Shown here piece by piece: positions 61,015-64,000 of a stretch of DNA of 64,000 nucleotides. Source of the DNA: an uncultured bacterium (GTDB taxonomy: Bacteria; Bacillota; Clostridia; Oscillospirales; Oscillospiraceae); assembly GCA_945873205.1 (NCBI GenBank), contig CAMCCC010000001.1:62001-126000 (forward strand). The letters run 5' to 3'. Within the stretch, counting starts at the first letter, position 1, and every line of letters starts with the position of its first letter. A program made the translations under genes and the position numbers. The notes under the pieces were generated by a model. That model had not been told where the DNA came from. It worked only from the letters and a program-made list of their open reading frames with translations, and did not search any database.

Positions 61015-61761
61015 ATGAAGAGCTTTGGAATCACAGACAAGGGAAAAGTCAGGCAGGACAATCAGGACAGCTTCATTATTGAAAGCTGCACCGCCAGGGA
61101 CTGCCTTATTGTCGCCCTGTGCGACGGTATGGGCGGCGCCAAAGCGGGCGGCCTTGCCAGCCGGCTTTCCAATAAATCCTTCGTTTCCTATATTTATGCC
61201 AAGCTCACCTCCCGCACCAGAAAACCAATTGATTTCAAAACGGTGCTGCAGGCTGCCTGTGCCGAGGCAAACGCTGTTTCCTATGAGTACTCCCAGTTTG
61301 ACGAGGCCTATAAGGGCATGGGCACCACAATTGTGGGCGGTGTGATAAACGAGAACGGGAATGGTTATATTATCAACGTGGGTGACAGCCGGGCCTATCA
61401 TATCTCCCGCCGCACCAACAGCATCTATCAGATCACCCGGGATCACTCCCTGGTGGAGGAGCTGGTGGAGTTTGGTGCCATCACCAAGGAGCAGGCCAAA
61501 AGCCACCCCCAGCGCAATGTGATCACCCGGGCCCTTGGCTCTGAGGCCAGGGTAGAGTCGGATTATTTTGAGTTCACCCTTCAAAGCGGCGATATTCTGC
61601 TGCTGTGTTCCGACGGACTATCCAACATTGTGACTGACCTGGAGATGCTGGACTATGCCAATGAGTATCAGGACCCGGAGCTGCTTTGCCGGGCGCTGAT
61701 GAGCAAGGCCCTGAACCGGGGCGCACGGGATAATGTCACCGTGCTTGCGGTGATGAACTAA
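61015..61761 (+). CDS. prpC: PP2C-family Ser/Thr protein phosphatase
   Basis: A 248-residue metal-dependent phosphatase that reverses PrkC phosphorylation. Metal-binding and family motifs are DNQDSF near residue 18, LCDGMGGAKAG near 38, NVGDSRAYHI near 122, CSDGLSN near 200 and the C-terminal GARDNVTVLAVM. There is no membrane helix. It stands directly upstream of prkC, 21 bases apart, as in B. subtilis; such pairs regulate cell-wall growth, division and translation factors. Confidence 0.95.
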   Translation: MKSFGITDKGKVRQDNQDSFIIESCTARDCLIVALCDGMGGAKAGGLASRLSNKSFVSYIYAKLTSRTRKPIDFKTVLQAACAEANAVSYEYSQFDEAYKGMGTTIVGGVINENGNGYIINVGDSRAYHISRRTNSIYQITRDHSLVEELVEFGAITKEQAKSHPQRNVITRALGSEARVESDYFEFTLQSGDILLLCSDGLSNIVTDLEMLDYANEYQDPELLCRALMSKALNRGARDNVTVLAVMN

Positions 61762-61782
61762 ACGCCCAGATTGGAGAATCAT

Positions 61783-63459
61783 ATGCCTAACACGGATAAA
61801 TATATCGGCAAGCTGCTGGATGACCGCTATGAGATTCTGGAGGTCATCGGTGAAGGCGGCATGGCCGTTGTGTATAAAGCCCTCTGCCACCGGCTCAACC
61901 GCTATGTGGCAGTGAAGATCATGCGGGATGATATGGCGGCGGATGATGAGTTCCGCCAGCGCTTCTGCGCGGAGTCTCACGCCGTTGCCATGCTTTCCCA
62001 TCCCAATATCGTCGCCGTGTATGACGTCAGCCACAACGACACCATGGAGTACATAGTCATGGAGCTGGTGGACGGAATCACATTAAGACAGTATATGGAT
62101 AAGCGGGGCGCCGTGCCCTGGCGGGAGGCCCTGCATTTCACAAAGCAAATGGCCAAGGCTCTGTCCCACGCCCACGAGCGGGGCATCATCCACCGGGACA
62201 TTAAGCCCCAGAACATCATGCTTCTGAAGGACGGCACCATCAAGATCGGCGATTTTGGCATTGCCGCCCTGGAAAATGAGATGCATGAGGAGAACGGCCA
62301 GGCCATCGGCTCCATTCATTACATCGCGCCGGAGCAGGCCCGGGGCGAACTGCCCGATGCCCGCAGCGACATCTATTCTCTGGGCGTTGTGATGTATGAG
62401 ATGCTCACCGGCAAAAAACCCTATGAGGGGGACAGCATCGGTGAGATTGCTGTCAAACATATGAACGCCGAGGCGGTCATGCCCCGGGACATTGTCCCCG
62501 ACATCCCGGAGGAGCTGGAAGCGATCACCATGAAGGCCATGTGTGCCGACCTGGGGAGCCGCTACCAGTCCGCCAATGAGCTGCTGCAGGCGCTGGAAGA
62601 TTTCACCCAGGCCCAGCTCAAGGCAGAGGAAGCCCCGGAGGAGGAGCCGGTGCCGCCTGTGGTGCCTGTCCGCTCTGTCAGTGAGCTTTCCAAAAAAAAC
62701 TATCAGCTTCGCCGCCGGCGGGCTCACCGGGTGGCCTTTGCCTCCGGCGCTCTGGGCGCCCTGGTGCTCAGCATCGCCCTGTTCGTGTTCCTTTGGGATT
62801 TCTGGCTGTCGGACGTGTTCTCCCCGGCGGAGCGGATTGACCTGCCCAATTTTGTGGGCAGCAATTATCAGAATATCGTCAGCAATGCGGAGCTGGCCTC
62901 TCTCTACCGCTTCAACGTGGTCTACGTCATTGACACCGACACCGAGAGCGGCCTTGTGCTGGGGCAGAACCCGGACCCTGGCCGCAGCATGATGATCACT
63001 CCCGACGGCATCCAGGTGGAGCTTTCTGTCAGCACCGGCATGGTTTTCAATCCCGTGCCCGATGTGATCAACATGGACTACCGGGAGGCTTGTAATCTCC
63101 TGCAGCAGGCGGGTTTCCTGGTGGATATTGAAAACGCCATGTCTGACACGGTGCCCAAGGACTATGTGATCAGCACCAGCCCCATTGCCAATGAGCAGCT
63201 CAGCTCCGGCTCCACCGTGTATGTCACCGTCAGCACCGGGTCCAGCGTGGCCTATGTTCAGATGCCCAACCTGATCGGTTTGTCGGAGGAAGCTGCCATC
63301 TCCAAGCTGGAAAGCTGCGGTCTCAGCTTCGGCAGTGCCGACTATGTCCGCAGCGACCTGAACGCCGGTACCGTCATCGGCCAGAGCATTGACGCCTTTA
63401 CGGAGATTGAAGAACATTCCAAGATCCACCTTCGCGTCTCCTCCGGCCCCGAAAGTTGA
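61783..63459 (+). CDS. prkC: membrane Ser/Thr kinase PrkC with three PASTA domains
   Basis: A kinase that senses peptidoglycan fragments or lipid II through extracellular PASTA domains. About 558 residues: an N-terminal Hanks-type kinase (about 10-270) with GEGGMAVVYKA, VAVKIM, catalytic HRDIKPQN and DFGIAAL; a juxtamembrane segment rich in acidic and basic residues; one membrane helix (about 325-347); and three PASTA repeats (about 360-420, 425-490, 492-558). B. subtilis PrkC also has three. The ATG at 61783 follows GGAG by 8 bases; the track TTG at 61771 is less likely. rsgA starts 7 bases after its stop. Confidence 0.95.
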   Translation: MPNTDKYIGKLLDDRYEILEVIGEGGMAVVYKALCHRLNRYVAVKIMRDDMAADDEFRQRFCAESHAVAMLSHPNIVAVYDVSHNDTMEYIVMELVDGITLRQYMDKRGAVPWREALHFTKQMAKALSHAHERGIIHRDIKPQNIMLLKDGTIKIGDFGIAALENEMHEENGQAIGSIHYIAPEQARGELPDARSDIYSLGVVMYEMLTGKKPYEGDSIGEIAVKHMNAEAVMPRDIVPDIPEELEAITMKAMCADLGSRYQSANELLQALEDFTQAQLKAEEAPEEEPVPPVVPVRSVSELSKKNYQLRRRRAHRVAFASGALGALVLSIALFVFLWDFWLSDVFSPAERIDLPNFVGSNYQNIVSNAELASLYRFNVVYVIDTDTESGLVLGQNPDPGRSMMITPDGIQVELSVSTGMVFNPVPDVINMDYREACNLLQQAGFLVDIENAMSDTVPKDYVISTSPIANEQLSSGSTVYVTVSTGSSVAYVQMPNLIGLSEEAAISKLESCGLSFGSADYVRSDLNAGTVIGQSIDAFTEIEEHSKIHLRVSSGPES

Positions 63460-63466
63460 GGCGCCC

Positions 63467-64000
63467 ATGGCAGACGGTGTAATCTCCAAAGCCCTCAGCG
63501 GCTTTTACTATGTCAGTTCCGACGATGGTTTGCTGGAATGTAAGGCCAGGGGCCGCTTCCGGCTGGACGGCACCTCCCCCCTGGTGGGGGACAGGGTCCA
63601 GTGCAGCCTTGACCAGCACGGCAAGGGCCGTATTGACAAGGTGGAGCCCCGGCGCAACTGGTTCATTCGCCCTGCGGTGGCCAACATTGACGCCATGGTT
63701 TTTGTGGCCGCAAACACCACCCCGGTGACGGACCCCTTCCTGGTGGACCGGGTTTCGGTCATCGCGGCGGACGCGGATTGTCAGCTGATCCTCTGCATCA
63801 ACAAGGCGGATATTGACCCCGGCGACGAACTCTATAATACCTTTACTGCCGCCGGCTTTCCCGTGGTGCGCACCAGTGCAGAAACCGGCCAGGGCATGGA
63901 GGAGCTGCGCGCCGCCATCGACGGCAAGATCTGCGCCTTTACCGGGAACTCCGGCGTGGGCAAATCCAGCATCCTCAACAAGCTGCTGCCCGGCGCCGCC
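63467..64000 (+). CDS. rsgA: ribosome small subunit-dependent GTPase A, 5' part
   Basis: A 30S-assembly GTPase, running off the window end after about 178 codons, which is why no track ORF shows it. The ATG at 63467 is 7 bases after the prkC stop, with TGAGGCG upstream. An N-terminal OB-fold (1-about 60) is followed by a circularly permuted GTPase: G4 NKAD near residue 112, then G1 GNSGVGKSS near 162, the order typical of RsgA/YjeQ. The C-terminal zinc domain is outside the window. It completes the conserved prpC-prkC-rsgA trio. Confidence 0.94.
   Translation, partial: MADGVISKALSGFYYVSSDDGLLECKARGRFRLDGTSPLVGDRVQCSLDQHGKGRIDKVEPRRNWFIRPAVANIDAMVFVAANTTPVTDPFLVDRVSVIAADADCQLILCINKADIDPGDELYNTFTAAGFPVVRTSAETGQGMEELRAAIDGKICAFTGNSGVGKSSILNKLLPGAA

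Overview
The window looks like a chromosomal segment of a GC-rich, Gram-positive Clostridia genome, most plausibly an Oscillospirales/Oscillospiraceae-type gut anaerobe. This placement rests on gene content and gene order, not on a database search. The block yloC-remA-gmk-rpoZ-priA-def-fmt-rsmB-rlmN-prpC-prkC-rsgA is the Firmicutes order. RqcH, Mini-III RNase, RemA, CdaA/CdaR, TepA next to FtsK, and the DHH phosphoesterase-truB-ribF order are also Firmicutes traits. No outer-membrane, phage, plasmid, IS or CRISPR feature was seen. I support 60 protein genes (two cut by the window edges) and one tRNA. Fifty-three of the 60 proteins are on the + strand, so the whole window probably lies on one replichore with + as the leading strand.

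Layout. 0-2 kb: end of nrnA, truB, ribF. 2-9.3 kb: a PepSY membrane protein, an alpha/beta hydrolase, dut, an orphan solute-binding lipoprotein, and ackA divergent from tmcAL. 9.3-14.3 kb: a complete branched-chain amino acid-type ABC importer (livKHMGF) with a structured leader and an intercistronic hairpin. 14.4-18.1 kb: prfA, a gene fusing threonylcarbamoyl-AMP synthase to dephospho-CoA kinase, and an M18 aminopeptidase. 18.1-24.6 kb: tepA, uppP, ftsK, mrnC, rqcH. 24.7-31.5 kb: the most accessory stretch, with a SnoaL-like protein, a PAP2 phosphatase overlapping an unknown gene, an SLH-like surface protein, and a MoxR-DUF58-transglutaminase operon. 31.7-38.4 kb: uvrB-polA-rimI-tsaD-radC. 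38.4-38.8 kb: a 435-bp gene-free stretch with four clustered DnaA-box-like 9-mers. 38.8-46.4 kb: tRNA-Thr(CGT), an orphan TetR regulator, ybaK-uvrA, an unknown membrane protein, recD2, comF. 46.4-50.2 kb: mreB, ispD, ispF, a DUF3343 protein and a class V aminotransferase. 50.3-64 kb: cdaA-cdaR-rseC joined to the long yloC...rsgA housekeeping block.

Functionally the window is dominated by translation quality and tRNA/rRNA modification (truB, tmcAL, the threonylcarbamoyl synthase, tsaD, rimI, rqcH, mrnC, ybaK, rsmB, rlmN, def, fmt, prfA), DNA repair (uvrA, uvrB, polA, recD2, radC, priA), and envelope growth and signalling (uppP, mreB, cdaA/cdaR, prkC/prpC, ftsK). I did not find a convincing wholly new system. 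The observations most worth following are the tsaC-coaE fusion (coaBC is also absent from its usual place between rpoZ and priA), the DnaA-box-like cluster far from any dnaA gene, the liv operon leader, the terminator-like hairpin inside the cdaA leader, and a few unassigned small genes.
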